A stretch of 64,000 nt of DNA from Pectinatus haikarae (GCF_030813505.1 NZ_JAUSUE010000001.1); one strand, 5' to 3'. Shown: positions 25,889 to 35,583, numbered from the stretch's first letter. The notes: a model not told the origin generated them from the sequence alone. Made by a program: numbers and translations.

Positions 25889-26277
25889 ATATCGTCACCT
25901 CTTATATAATAGAAACAAAATATTCAAGACAGCTGCATAATAAAATACGCAGTGAAAACCTTTGATATACCATTTTTCGGTATTTTACTATATTTAGTGT
26001 TTCCTCAATGCACAGTCAGCGCAGTTGCAATATCTCCGGCAAACAGACTATATAAAATTCTAACAGACAATCATTCATAAGTCAAAAACAGTATAACGCA
26101 AATTATAAGCTTTAACAAGATTTTTAGAAAGTGTACTCTATTTCAAGATGCGCCGTTTTATTTTACCGCAAAAAAGATCAGCAGCTTTTGATCTGCTGAT
26201 CCTCATTCCTGCGATAAATTGCTCCGTTCTATGATACTTGCTTTTCCGTATTTCACTGCTGTGAATAAATAATTTTG
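25889..26277. other. Intergenic region upstream of secA
   Basis: About 390 bases with no supported gene. It contains the secA ribosome site and presumably its promoter, and at its far end the terminator of the small gene at 26278. No conserved structure was recognised in the middle part. Confidence 0.5.
26170..26201 (-). terminator. Terminator of the 26.3-27.8 kb minus-strand transcript
   Basis: GATCAGCAG (26176-26184) pairs with CTGCTGATC (26193-26201), eight-base loop; read on the minus strand six T residues follow. Confidence 0.85.
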
Positions 26278-26592
26278 TCAAAAAAATGGTTTCATTAAAC
26301 CAATGACTTTTACCTTTTCAACGTTGAAAGCATTCTTTAAAGCAGGAATACAATCCTCTATATGCATTTTTTGCAGTTCATTTCCCGCTGTTATGAGAAG
26401 AGTATTTTCGTTTTTTGTCAAATTATGCACTGTTTCAATATAATTTTCGAAAATTTTTTCATCAATCAGACATCGCAGCTGCTGAAATTCCTTTTTCAAT
26501 TCAGGTTTTCTTACTGTTATAGGAGTGATATGTTCCGTTTTTAAATGAGGATTATCAGCTTTATAATCTTCTTTTTCCGGTACTTCAAACAA
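26278..26592 (-). CDS. Small protein with DnaA domain I-like C-terminal part
   Basis: A 104-residue protein without a firm family. Residues about 35-100 (IDEKIFENYIETVHNLTKNE, then NTLLITAGNELQKMHIEDCIP) resemble by eye the N-terminal protein-interaction domain of DnaA: FE-W-like helix, NTL-I strand, N-E-helix, C-terminal helix. The first 30 residues are charged and possibly disordered. TTG start at 26592 with AAGGAG eight bases upstream. It begins 4 bases after the aminotransferase stop and ends at its own terminator. DnaA-like is a suggestion; a helicase-loader or DnaA partner role is not shown. Confidence 0.65.
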   Translation of the reverse strand: MFEVPEKEDYKADNPHLKTEHITPITVRKPELKKEFQQLRCLIDEKIFENYIETVHNLTKNENTLLITAGNELQKMHIEDCIPALKNAFNVEKVKVIGLMKPFF

Positions 26593-26596
26593 AATA

Positions 26597-27796
26597 TCAG
26601 CTCCTTTTTCCTATTCCGTAGCTCTCAGCGAGCTTTTTGAAAACAGGAAGAGATTTTTCTATTGTAGAGGTCTTTATACAATATGATGCTCTAAAATGTC
26701 CCGGACAGCCGAAATCAGTTCCCGGAACCAAAAGCAGATCAAATTTCTGTGCTTTCTTGCAAAACGCATAATCATCGGCTTCTAATGCTTCCGGGAATAA
26801 ATAAAAAGCTCCCTGCGGTTTTATGCACTTAAAGCCTGCGGCGATCAATCCATTATAAAGAAGTGTACCATTCTGCCGATATGTGCTTATATCAGACGGC
26901 ATATCACAACAGCGTGCTATAACGCGCTGAAATAGAGACGGTGCATTTACATGTGTAAGCACTCTTGCAGCGCCTGCTATAGCTCCGTATATTTTTTCAA
27001 AAGAAGCGGCTTCATCAGGTACAATAATATAACCGATGCGTTCTCCCGGCAGAGAAAATGATTTACTATAAGAGTAGCAGACAATCGTATCTGCATAATA
27101 ATGAGGCAGATACGGCACTTTAATATTATCGTAGGCAATTTCTCTGTATGGTTCATCTGATATAAGAAAAATAGGATGCCCGTATTCCTTTTCCTTTTTT
27201 TTCATTATATCTGTCAGTTTTTTTATGGTTTTTTCTGAATATACAGCCCCGCTGGGATTATTGGGCGAATTAACAATAACAGCCTTTGTCTCGGCAGATA
27301 TTCTTTTCTCAAATTCAGTAAAATCTATCTGAAAATCAGCAGGCTGCGGTGGAACAACCACTAATTTTGCTCCGGCAGCTTCAACAAAGCATTTATATTC
27401 CGGAAAAAACGGAGCAAATGTTATGAATTCATCACCGGCTTCGCTCAACGCTTTAAATGTTATGGTTATCGCACCGGCAGCTCCACCGGTAATAAAAAAG
27501 TTTTTTGCCGCAAAATTGGTTTGAAAACGCCGATTAACACTGTCCGCCAATTTTTCTCTCACCGATACCAATCCGGGTGCGATGGTATAACCGTGTACCG
27601 CACATGGCTCTTCTTCATTCAGTATATCAAAAATAGCCTGTTTTATATAAGCTGGAGCAGGCACATTGGGATTGCCCAAACTATAATCATATATATTGTC
27701 TTCTCCCACTTCGGCGGCCCTTTTCCGTCCGTATTCGAAAATAGTTCTTATGGTAGATTTCTTTGTACCCAATTCATACATAGTTTGCGAAAACAT
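26597..27796 (-). CDS. PLP-dependent aminotransferase (class I/II, aspartate aminotransferase-like)
   Basis: A 399-residue fold-type I aminotransferase. The PLP lysine is in SYSKSFSLPGERIGY; YDYSLGNPNVPAP, ITGGAAGAITITFKAL and VNSPNNPSGAVYSE are the usual binding segments. Substrate cannot be told; annotated relatives are called aspartate or alanine aminotransferases. ATG follows GAAGGA. It is first in a two-gene unit with the small DnaA-domain-like gene. Confidence 0.88.
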   Translation of the reverse strand: MFSQTMYELGTKKSTIRTIFEYGRKRAAEVGEDNIYDYSLGNPNVPAPAYIKQAIFDILNEEEPCAVHGYTIAPGLVSVREKLADSVNRRFQTNFAAKNFFITGGAAGAITITFKALSEAGDEFITFAPFFPEYKCFVEAAGAKLVVVPPQPADFQIDFTEFEKRISAETKAVIVNSPNNPSGAVYSEKTIKKLTDIMKKKEKEYGHPIFLISDEPYREIAYDNIKVPYLPHYYADTIVCYSYSKSFSLPGERIGYIIVPDEAASFEKIYGAIAGAARVLTHVNAPSLFQRVIARCCDMPSDISTYRQNGTLLYNGLIAAGFKCIKPQGAFYLFPEALEADDYAFCKKAQKFDLLLVPGTDFGCPGHFRASYCIKTSTIEKSLPVFKKLAESYGIGKRS

Positions 27797-27921
27797 TTTA
27801 TCAATCCTTCATCAATTTATTTTTCTATCCTTGCTGATATTTTCATTTAATCAATGTTTCCTGCGTTAAATGAGAACTTTTATTATTGTAGCATTTTTAA
27901 ATATCCGCTTCAATAACCGGG

Positions 27922-27960
27922 AAAAATAAAAGGCTCAGGAAATTAATTATCCTAAAGCCT
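27922..27960 (-). terminator. Terminator after the ahbA-ahbB pair
   Basis: AGGCT-C-AGGA (27931-27940) pairs with TCCT-AA-AGCCT (27950-27960), with a mismatch; on the minus strand TTTATTTTTC follows. Confidence 0.6.
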
Positions 27961-27995
27961 TCGTTCCCTTCAAGGGATATAATATAAATTCTTAT

Positions 27996-28493
27996 TTACA
28001 CATTCACTGTCTGACAAACCAATTCTTCCTCAAAATACCGCATGCTGGTTTTTTTCCATTCTTTTACACTGTAGAGCATCACCTTGTCAGTCAGCTTATT
28101 TTTTTCTGCCAATTCATCAACGACGGCATCACATTCTTCGCGTGTCTTTGCATGTATCATCGTATAAACATTATAAGGCCACTCCTCAGTCGTCGTCCTG
28201 TCATAACAGTGTGATACAGCAGTATTGGCTGACATTGATTTTGCTATCTCATCCATATGTTCTAAAGGGACTACCCATGCACAAAGTACATTGGCGGAAA
28301 AACCGGCCGTATAATGACCGAGAACCGCTCCCATCTTGCGTATCTGTCCATTATGCTTATACTGTCTGAGTCTGCTGAGCAACTCATCTTCGCTGATGCC
28401 GACACGCATAGCCAAAGCCTCATAAGGTTTTGCCACAAGGGGAAAATCGCTTTGCACTGCTCTGATAATTTTCTTGTCTAATGCATCCATCAT
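27996..28493 (-). CDS. ahbB: Siroheme decarboxylase subunit AhbB
   Basis: A 165-residue Lrp/AsnC-like protein: an N-terminal winged helix (about 1-60) then an alpha-beta domain with RKMGAVLGHYTAGFSANVLCAW and TTTEEWPYNVYTMIHAKT, and the SMRYFEE ending typical of AhbB/NirDL. With AhbA it removes acetate side chains from siroheme to give 12,18-didecarboxysiroheme in the siroheme-dependent haem pathway. It starts 5 bases after ahbA. No other haem genes are nearby, so use in haem or haem d1 synthesis is not decided here. Confidence 0.88.
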   Translation of the reverse strand: MMDALDKKIIRAVQSDFPLVAKPYEALAMRVGISEDELLSRLRQYKHNGQIRKMGAVLGHYTAGFSANVLCAWVVPLEHMDEIAKSMSANTAVSHCYDRTTTEEWPYNVYTMIHAKTREECDAVVDELAEKNKLTDKVMLYSVKEWKKTSMRYFEEELVCQTVNV

Positions 28494-28498
28494 ATTAC

Positions 28499-28951
28499 CT
28501 ACTTTAAGTTAAATTTTACATTGACCTTATACTTTTTGCGGGATACTAAACTCATAACTGACTCCACTCCCGGCAAAGCACGAACATCATCAAGAATTTT
28601 AGTACGCTGCGCCACATTCTGCGTGAGCAAAGTAAACCAGAGGTTATACTTTCCCTTGCGTTCATAATTATGCGTAGCACCTTCATAAGCATTCACCGCT
28701 GCCGCCACTTTCTCCATATAACCATCCTGCACTTTCAGTGCGACCAATGTTCCTACATAGCCAAGCTTATCCGAATCAAAAAAAGGACCTATTCGCCTTA
28801 TATATCCTTTTTCTCTCAATTCGTTAAGCCGGGCAAGCACTTCCTGTTCGGTCAATCCTGTTATTCTGCCCAGTTCCGCAAAAGGATGCGATGTCAATGG
28901 AAGATTTGTTTGTATGGCGTTTAATATCTTCTTATCTGATAATGAAAGCAT
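28499..28951 (-). CDS. ahbA: Siroheme decarboxylase subunit AhbA
   Basis: A 150-residue partner of AhbB with the same fold: N-terminal helix-turn-helix (LSDKKILNAIQTNLPLTSHP), then RRIGPFFDSDKLGYVGTLVALKV and ATHNYERKGKYNLWFTLL. Often misannotated as an Lrp-type regulator. GGAGTGGG lies before the ATG. Gene order ahbA then ahbB is as in other anaerobes. Confidence 0.88.
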   Translation of the reverse strand: MLSLSDKKILNAIQTNLPLTSHPFAELGRITGLTEQEVLARLNELREKGYIRRIGPFFDSDKLGYVGTLVALKVQDGYMEKVAAAVNAYEGATHNYERKGKYNLWFTLLTQNVAQRTKILDDVRALPGVESVMSLVSRKKYKVNVKFNLK

Positions 28952-29051
28952 ATACCCACTCCAATGATTTTATCCGTCAGCAAAAACGGGCACAGGCCAG
29001 CTGAATGATATAAAACATACGGATAACGATTTTCTAATCAAATCAAGCGCC

Positions 29052-29075
29052 GCCGGATATACAGTCATATCCGGC
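29052..29075. other. Perfect hairpin downstream of engB
   Basis: GCCGGATAT (29052-29060) pairs with ATATCCGGC (29067-29075), loop ACAGTC. It lies 30 bases past the engB stop. No T-run follows on either strand, so it may be a 3'-end stabilising hairpin rather than a classical terminator. Confidence 0.7.
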
Positions 29076-29104
29076 ATACTTGAATCGGATTCATATTTAT
29101 GTAT

Positions 29105-29740
29105 TCATTCTACCAAAGCCTGACCTATAAAGTCAAGTAAATATGAACGTCCCTCATTTTTTGTGGATGAATACGGAAGAATTGTAAGTTCTCGAACATT
29201 AAGAGCTTTTTTTATGCGGGAAATATTTTTTGCTACAGTTCCTTTGCCGATCTTATCCGCCTTAGTAGCTATGACAAATACAGGAATATCATGCTCAATC
29301 AGCCAGTTGAACATCTTGACATCTGATGGCATCGGTTCATGGCGTATATCGATGAGCTGGCAAACACAATATAAATCCTGCGGAAACAAAAAATATTTTT
29401 CAATAAAGACTGCCCATTTTTTTCTCTTGTCCTGGCCTGTCTTGGCATAACCATAACCAGGAAGGTCCACAAGATAAAAATCCTTTGTCGTCGCATCCTT
29501 ATAATACTTAGCCGTCAGTTTAAAAAAATTTATTGTTTGCGTTTTACCCGGCTGGCCGCTGACGCGTGCTAAATTATGAAAGCGTGTAAGCGAATTTATC
29601 AGTGATGATTTGCCGACATTCGATCGTCCGATAAAAGCTATCTGTCTAAGTTTTTCTTCTGGAAACTGACTTGATTCAACAGCCGAAGCAATATATTCAG
29701 CCTTAGTTATATTTATTGATTCCTTAATTATATCGGTCAT
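29105..29740 (-). CDS. ysxC: Ribosome biogenesis GTPase EngB/YsxC
   Basis: A 211-residue Era-like GTPase needed for large-subunit assembly. P-loop GRSNVGKSSL, G3 DLPGYGYA, and TKADK are present. It overlaps the lon stop by 4 bases (ATGA), the common lon-engB coupling. Last gene of the tig-clpP-clpX-lon block. Confidence 0.95.
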   Translation of the reverse strand: MTDIIKESINITKAEYIASAVESSQFPEEKLRQIAFIGRSNVGKSSLINSLTRFHNLARVSGQPGKTQTINFFKLTAKYYKDATTKDFYLVDLPGYGYAKTGQDKRKKWAVFIEKYFLFPQDLYCVCQLIDIRHEPMPSDVKMFNWLIEHDIPVFVIATKADKIGKGTVAKNISRIKKALNVRELTILPYSSTKNEGRSYLLDFIGQALVE

Positions 29741-32061
29741 TCTTTCACCAACGCGTATTTCAATACATCATCCATTGTACTGACAGGAATAAATTTTATT
29801 TTGTCGCGTACATCCTGTTCAATATCTTCTATATCTCTTTCATTTTCTTTTGGTAGAATGATCGTATATATTTTTTCGCGATAAGCGGCCAAAGTTTTTT
29901 CCTTCAGTCCGCCTATAGGCAGCACCCTTCCCCTCAGTGTTACTTCACCGGTCATGGCTATATCGCTTCGTACTTTTTTTTCTGTAAGCGCAGATACCAT
30001 AGCTGTAACCATGGTAATGCCTGCAGACGGTCCGTCCTTAGGAATAGCACCTTCCGGCAGATGAATATGAATATCCCTATTTTCATAAAATTTAGGGTCC
30101 AGTCCCAGTTCATCACTGCGGCTTCTTATGTAGCTCAAACCGGTCCTAGCAGACTCTTTCATGACATCTCCCAGCTGCCCTGTCAAAATGAGATTTCCTT
30201 TTCCTGCCAGTACAGTAACTTCTGTCGGTAAAATATCACCGCCGACTTCTGTCCACGCCATTCCCGTACATACTCCAACCTGAGGATTTTCTTCAGCACG
30301 TGTGTGCATATATTTTGTTCTGCCCAGAAAATCAGGCAGATTCTTAACAGTAATTCGAATCTTATCTTTATCCTCTTCAACTATTTTTTTAGCTGTTTTA
30401 CGGCATACAGCACCTATTTGTCTTTCAAGTTCCCGGACTCCTGATTCACGCGTATAGTCCGCAATAATCTTTTGCAGCGTTCCGGCCATAAACTGCAATT
30501 GACTTTTTTTCAGTCCATTGGCAGACAGCTGTTTATCAACAAGATACTGCCGTGCAATCTGATATTTTTCCTCTTCTGTGTAGCTTGGCAACGCGATTAT
30601 TTCCATCCTGTCTCGCAGCGGACGAGGAATATTCGCAATGTTATTTGCTGTCACAATCCAAAACACCTGTGACAAATCAAAGGGCACTTCAATATAATGA
30701 TCTGAAAAAGCTTTGTTTTGCTCAGGATCGAGAACTTCCAAAAGAGCAGACGAAGGGTCACCTCTGTAATCAGATGCTATTTTATCTATTTCATCAAGTA
30801 AAAATACAGGATTCTTACTTTCCGCGTTTTTTATACCATTTATTATTCTGCCGGGCAAAGCACCTATATATGTGCGGCGATGCCCTCGTATCTCCGCTTC
30901 ATCGCGAACGCCGCCAAGAGACGCTCTGACAAATTTACGTCCCATGGCTTTGGCTATGGATGATGCGAGAGATGTCTTCCCTACTCCCGGAGGACCTGCC
31001 AGACAAATTATCGGAGCCTTTACTCCGTTTGATAATTTACGCACCGCCAGATATTCCAGGATTCGTTCCTTCACCTTTTTTAAGCCATAATGATCTTTTT
31101 CCAATATTTTCTCCGCGGCTTCAATGTCAAGCTTATCACGGCTTACACGCGACCATGGCAATACCAGCAGCCATTCGATATATGTTCGTATCACACCGGC
31201 TTCCGACGAAGAAACCGGCAGCCTTTCAAGCCGTTTTATTTCTTTATCCAGGCACTCAAGAACTGCAGCAGGATATTTGCCCTTAGTCATTTTAAATCTG
31301 TATGCATCAATTTCCGTATTTCCACCGTCTTTATCACCAAGTTCTTGATGGATAGCCTTTAGCTGTTCCCGTAAGTAATATTCTTTCTGTATCTTTTCCA
31401 TTTGACTGCGTACGCGATCGCCAATCTTTTTTTCTATGCCGAGAATTTCCATTTCTCTTAAAAGAATGGCATACAATTTTTCCAGACGTTTCACTGGATC
31501 TAACAGAGAAAGCAATTCCTGCTTATCTTCCATTTTCATATTCATGTGACTGGCTATAAGATCACACAAATGACCGCCGTCTTCAATCATAACAACTGAT
31601 ACTAATGTCTCAGGCGGTATTTTTTTACTCAGCTTTACCCATTCTTCAAATTGATGTATTACGGCTCTTGTCAATGCTTCCATATTAATAGATGCATCTT
31701 TTATTTCATCCTTATATTCTATGACTTCGGTTTCATAATATTTATCCAGAAGAGTTATTTTTTCTATTTTAGCACGATGCATTCCTTCCACTAAAACACG
31801 CATTGAACCGCCTGGCAGCTTTAAAAGCTGTCTGACTTCAGCCATTGTACCAATTTCATATATATCATTTTCTGTCGGTTCATCTATAGCAGGGTCTTTT
31901 TGAGCACTCAAAATTATCTTATGATCTTTTATCATTGCCTCTTCAAGAGCCGCTATAGATTTCTCCCTGCCTACATCCAAATTGACTATCACATAAGGAA
32001 AAACCACAATTCCCCGCAATGGAAGCAACGGAAGTACCTTCAAATTCTTTTTTTTCTGCAT
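29737..32061 (-). CDS. lon: ATP-dependent protease Lon
   Basis: A 774-residue Lon: N-terminal substrate domain (about 1-210), AAA+ with GPPGVGKTS and VFLLDEIDK, and protease domain with catalytic Ser in PKDGPSAGITM and Lys in IGGLKEKTLAA. Cytoplasmic quality-control protease for misfolded and regulatory proteins. An inverted repeat (32133-32150) lies in the leader. Full length. Confidence 0.97.
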   Translation of the reverse strand: MQKKKNLKVLPLLPLRGIVVFPYVIVNLDVGREKSIAALEEAMIKDHKIILSAQKDPAIDEPTENDIYEIGTMAEVRQLLKLPGGSMRVLVEGMHRAKIEKITLLDKYYETEVIEYKDEIKDASINMEALTRAVIHQFEEWVKLSKKIPPETLVSVVMIEDGGHLCDLIASHMNMKMEDKQELLSLLDPVKRLEKLYAILLREMEILGIEKKIGDRVRSQMEKIQKEYYLREQLKAIHQELGDKDGGNTEIDAYRFKMTKGKYPAAVLECLDKEIKRLERLPVSSSEAGVIRTYIEWLLVLPWSRVSRDKLDIEAAEKILEKDHYGLKKVKERILEYLAVRKLSNGVKAPIICLAGPPGVGKTSLASSIAKAMGRKFVRASLGGVRDEAEIRGHRRTYIGALPGRIINGIKNAESKNPVFLLDEIDKIASDYRGDPSSALLEVLDPEQNKAFSDHYIEVPFDLSQVFWIVTANNIANIPRPLRDRMEIIALPSYTEEEKYQIARQYLVDKQLSANGLKKSQLQFMAGTLQKIIADYTRESGVRELERQIGAVCRKTAKKIVEEDKDKIRITVKNLPDFLGRTKYMHTRAEENPQVGVCTGMAWTEVGGDILPTEVTVLAGKGNLILTGQLGDVMKESARTGLSYIRSRSDELGLDPKFYENRDIHIHLPEGAIPKDGPSAGITMVTAMVSALTEKKVRSDIAMTGEVTLRGRVLPIGGLKEKTLAAYREKIYTIILPKENERDIEDIEQDVRDKIKFIPVSTMDDVLKYALVKE

Positions 32062-32132
32062 ATATTAGCACACTTCCTTTCCAGTACTTTTTATTCAATA
32101 AAAAAGTTGCTGCATCTATCGGCAGGCAACGG

Positions 32133-32150
32133 CTCCTCTTCTAAGAGGAG
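32133..32150 (-). other. Inverted repeat in the lon leader
   Basis: CTCCTCTT (32133-32140), CT, AAGAGGAG (32143-32150): an 8-base perfect palindrome with a 2-base centre, about 72 bases upstream of the lon start. It is not a CIRCE or CtsR-type site by eye. Confidence 0.5.
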
Positions 32151-32321
32151 ATCCATCACCGCCAAATACTTCAACAAAGCCTGATTATATACAGTTTTGC
32201 TGAAATATAGACACAACAACTTCTCATGGCATTTCTATTGTCTATGCTGATGCATGCTCAACTTGACATACTTTTTATCAGCTTAAAACGCTGGCAGACG
32301 CCATCCATCTCGATAGCATAA

Positions 32322-33602
32322 TCAAGCCGATTCTTCACTTGTTATAGATTTTTTGGCAGATGCCTTTTTCTTACTGCCATATGTCAGCAACGGATCAACA
32401 CCCTTTTCAATAGCTTCACCAGTTATCCGACAGCTCGTAACACCCTTCACAGAGGGAATTTCATACATAACATTGCGCATCGTTTTTTCAATTATCGACC
32501 GCAGACCACGTGCTCCCGTTTTCCTTTGTAAAGCTTTTTTCGCAATGAGAAGCAACGCATCCTCATCAAATTCAAGGGCCACTCCATCTATCTCAAGCAT
32601 TTTCTGATATTGCCTGACTAATGCATTCTTGGGTTTTACAAGAATATCCACAAGTACCTTTTCATCAAGAGCATCAAGTGTCACCACAACCGGCAGCCGT
32701 CCTATAAATTCAGGAATAAGCCCGTTTTTCAAGAAATCTTCTGGCAGTACATATTTGAACCACTCGCCGGTATCCTGCTCCTTGCGGCTTTTAATATCAG
32801 CGCCAAAACCAACATTCTTCTGCCGCAGACGACCTTCGATTATCTTTTCCAGACCATCAAAAGCACCGCCGCAGATAAACAATATATTGGTTGTATCAAT
32901 TTGAATCAATTCCTGATGAGGGTGCTTTCTCCCTCCTTGCGGAGGTACATTTGCTACGGTCCCTTCCAAAATCTTGAGCAATGCCTGTTGGACACCTTCA
33001 CCGGAAACATCTCTGGTTATCGATGTATTTTCTGATTTTCTTGCAATTTTATCTATCTCATCTATATAGATAATGCCTTTTTCTGCTTTTTCAATATCAT
33101 AGTCAGCCGATTGAATCAGCTTTAAAAGAACATTCTCAACATCCTCACCGACATATCCTGCCTCGGTAAGAGAGGTAGCATCAGCAATGGCAAAAGGTAC
33201 ATTCAATATCCGCGCCATTGTCTGAGCCAGCAGCGTTTTACCGCTGCCTGTAGGCCCGAGCATAAGAATATTTGATTTCTGCAGTTCTGTCTCATTATGT
33301 TTAAGACCTATATTTATGCGTTTATAATGATTATAAACTGCTACCGACAAGGTTTTCTTTGCTTCCTCTTGACCAATTATATATTGGTCAAGTATAGCCT
33401 TTATCTCCTTGGGTTTAGGCACATCCTTAAGTTCTACTTCAACGCCATCGGTCAATTCTTCCTCAATTATCTCATTGCACAGTTCAATACACTCATCACA
33501 TATATATACACCAGGGCCCGCCACCAATTTACGTACCTGACTTTGCGGTTTACCGCAAAATGAGCATTTAAGCTGTCCCTTGTCGTCACCGAATTTCAGC
33601 AT
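32322..33602 (-). CDS. clpX: ClpXP unfoldase subunit ClpX
   Basis: A 426-residue AAA+ unfoldase. N-terminal zinc-binding domain (CSFCGKPQSQ and CDEC), Walker A GPTGSGKT, Walker B IIYIDEIDKIA, the pore and sensor regions, and a VGFGADI loop of the kind that docks on ClpP. GAGAGGTGA before the ATG. It follows clpP after 35 bases. Confidence 0.97.
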   Translation of the reverse strand: MLKFGDDKGQLKCSFCGKPQSQVRKLVAGPGVYICDECIELCNEIIEEELTDGVEVELKDVPKPKEIKAILDQYIIGQEEAKKTLSVAVYNHYKRINIGLKHNETELQKSNILMLGPTGSGKTLLAQTMARILNVPFAIADATSLTEAGYVGEDVENVLLKLIQSADYDIEKAEKGIIYIDEIDKIARKSENTSITRDVSGEGVQQALLKILEGTVANVPPQGGRKHPHQELIQIDTTNILFICGGAFDGLEKIIEGRLRQKNVGFGADIKSRKEQDTGEWFKYVLPEDFLKNGLIPEFIGRLPVVVTLDALDEKVLVDILVKPKNALVRQYQKMLEIDGVALEFDEDALLLIAKKALQRKTGARGLRSIIEKTMRNVMYEIPSVKGVTSCRITGEAIEKGVDPLLTYGSKKKASAKKSITSEESA

Positions 33603-33637
33603 TTCATCACCTCTCCCTTGGAAACAAAACGAAGCGA

Positions 33638-34255
33638 TTATTTCTTATCCGCCTTATTATCCTTCTTTAAATCCTCAGGGCGGACGATCACATCATCTAT
33701 CAGACCATATTCTTTTGCTTCAACAGCTGACATAAAATTGTCACGCTCTGTATCAAGTTCAATTTTAGCTTCGCTTTGACCTGTATGACGCATCAATATT
33801 TCATTGACTATCTTTCTGGCGCGCAATAATTCTCTTGCTTGGATCTGCACATCCGTAGATTGTCCCTGTGCTCCGCCAAGAGGCTGATGAATCATAATAC
33901 GTGAATAAGGAAGTGCATATCTCTTGCCTTTAGCCCCCGCAGTGAGCAGCAGAGAACCCATGCTGGCTGCCTGTCCTATACAAATAGTAGAAACATCAGG
34001 TTTTATATACTGCATAGTATCGTAAATAGCCAGACCGGCAGTAACTACACCGCCCGGACTGTTCACATATAAATGTATATCCTTATCAGGATCTTCTGAT
34101 TCTAAAAACAATAATTGAGCTATTACCACACTAGAAACATTATCATCAATAGGTCCACCCAAAAAAATTATACGATCCTTCAGCAAACGTGAATAAATAT
34201 CATAAGCACGTTCACCACGGCTTGATTGTTCCACAACCATTGGCACATAATTCAT
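33638..34255 (-). CDS. clpP: ATP-dependent Clp protease proteolytic subunit
   Basis: A 205-residue serine protease: Ser in GQAASMGSLL, His in RIMIHQPLGGAQG, and the C-terminal Asp region. It forms the tetradecamer fed by ClpX. ATG 34255 is chosen, 11 bases after GGGAGGAG; an upstream GTG at 34267 would lie on the ribosome site. Sits between tig and clpX. Confidence 0.96.
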   Translation of the reverse strand: MNYVPMVVEQSSRGERAYDIYSRLLKDRIIFLGGPIDDNVSSVVIAQLLFLESEDPDKDIHLYVNSPGGVVTAGLAIYDTMQYIKPDVSTICIGQAASMGSLLLTAGAKGKRYALPYSRIMIHQPLGGAQGQSTDVQIQARELLRARKIVNEILMRHTGQSEAKIELDTERDNFMSAVEAKEYGLIDDVIVRPEDLKKDNKADKK

Positions 34256-34293
34256 ATGATAAATCACTCCTCCCTTTTCGGAGAATTATACAA

Positions 34294-35583
34294 CTATTTT
34301 GCTAAGTTGTCTATAATAAGTTGCGCCGCCTTTTTACGGCCTATTGTTTCATAAAGATTAGCAACATAACCGTTCTTTGCGACTATCTTTCTTACTTCCT
34401 TAGGAGTGGTGCCATAACGAACAGCCATAGCAGCTATTTCAGCATCGACTTCTTCAGTATTAACCTTGAGTTCTTCAGCCTGAGCAACCTTTTCCAAAAC
34501 AAGGTCTGTTTTAACAGCATCAACTGCACTTTGACGATATGTTTCACGAAGTTTAGCCATATCTGTATTACTGTATTTGAGATACTGTTCCATGTTCATG
34601 CTGTGGCTTTCAAGACTGGCCGAAAGTTCATTCAGCATATTGTCAACACGATTATCAATCATAACATCGGGAATATCAACCTTAGCATTGTCAGATGCTT
34701 TCTTCAGCGCTTGATTTCGTAATTCCCCTTCGGCACGTGTCTGTGCCGCTTTGAGCAGATTTTCATGCAGATTTTTTTTCAAATCTTCAAGATCTTTATA
34801 TGACGTTGATTTCTTCACAAATTCATCGTCTAATTCAGGCAGTTCCTGAATTTTAATACTGTTTACTTTGCAGGAAAAAACTGCATCTTTCCCTGCCAGA
34901 GATGCTTCATGATAATCATCAGGAAACTTTACTGTGACATCTTTTTCTTCACCGATTTTTACACCGATCAATTGTTCTTCAAACCCTGGAATGAATTGTC
35001 CTGAACCGACCTGCAGCGGATAATCTTTTGCTTCGCCGCCTTCAAAAGCAGTACCATCAACTTTTCCAAGAAAATCAAGAGTAATGAAGTTGTCTTTTTC
35101 AACAACAGCATCTTCCTGAGCATCTATCATTTTTGCATGATGACTGCGCATATTTTTAATTTGTTCTTCAATTTCTTCTTCAGCTACTTCAGCTTTCGGT
35201 AATTCAATTGCAATCCCTTTATATTCGCCGAGAGTAACTTCCGGCTTTGGTGTAACAGTAGCTTTAAAAACAACATTGCTGCCTTCTTCTAATGTAACTA
35301 TTTCTATCTGAGGACGGTCCACGGGTTCAATTTTTTCTTCAATAAATGCATCGTTGAGAGTCTTTGGTGCAAGAAGTTCAAAAGCTTCATCCAAAATAGC
35401 CTGTCTGCCCAAATTCTGAACGAGAATCTGCTTAGGTGCATGACCTTTTCGGAAACCAGGTATATTGACGCGGTTTGCTAACTGTTTGCAGGCAACTTTG
35501 ACCGATTTTGCGAATTCATCTGCCGGTGCCTCTATAGTTAGAACCAATTTCTGGCTGTCTGCTTTTTCTGTACTGACTTTCAT
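34294..35583 (-). CDS. tig: Trigger factor
   Basis: A 429-residue ribosome-bound chaperone and prolyl isomerase. N-terminal ribosome-binding domain with VNIPGFRKGHAPK, FKBP domain (about 165-250, DFLGKVDGTAFEGGEA) and a helical C-terminal domain. ATG 35583 follows GGAGGT; the longer frame from 35655 adds residues with no family support. First gene of the tig-clpP-clpX-lon-engB block. Confidence 0.95.
   Translation of the reverse strand: MKVSTEKADSQKLVLTIEAPADEFAKSVKVACKQLANRVNIPGFRKGHAPKQILVQNLGRQAILDEAFELLAPKTLNDAFIEEKIEPVDRPQIEIVTLEEGSNVVFKATVTPKPEVTLGEYKGIAIELPKAEVAEEEIEEQIKNMRSHHAKMIDAQEDAVVEKDNFITLDFLGKVDGTAFEGGEAKDYPLQVGSGQFIPGFEEQLIGVKIGEEKDVTVKFPDDYHEASLAGKDAVFSCKVNSIKIQELPELDDEFVKKSTSYKDLEDLKKNLHENLLKAAQTRAEGELRNQALKKASDNAKVDIPDVMIDNRVDNMLNELSASLESHSMNMEQYLKYSNTDMAKLRETYRQSAVDAVKTDLVLEKVAQAEELKVNTEEVDAEIAAMAVRYGTTPKEVRKIVAKNGYVANLYETIGRKKAAQLIIDNLAK

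Noticed and set aside
27996..28951. Lrp/AsnC regulators
   Set aside because: The helix-turn-helix start is shared, but the C-terminal halves follow AhbA/AhbB patterns and the genes are paired in their usual order.
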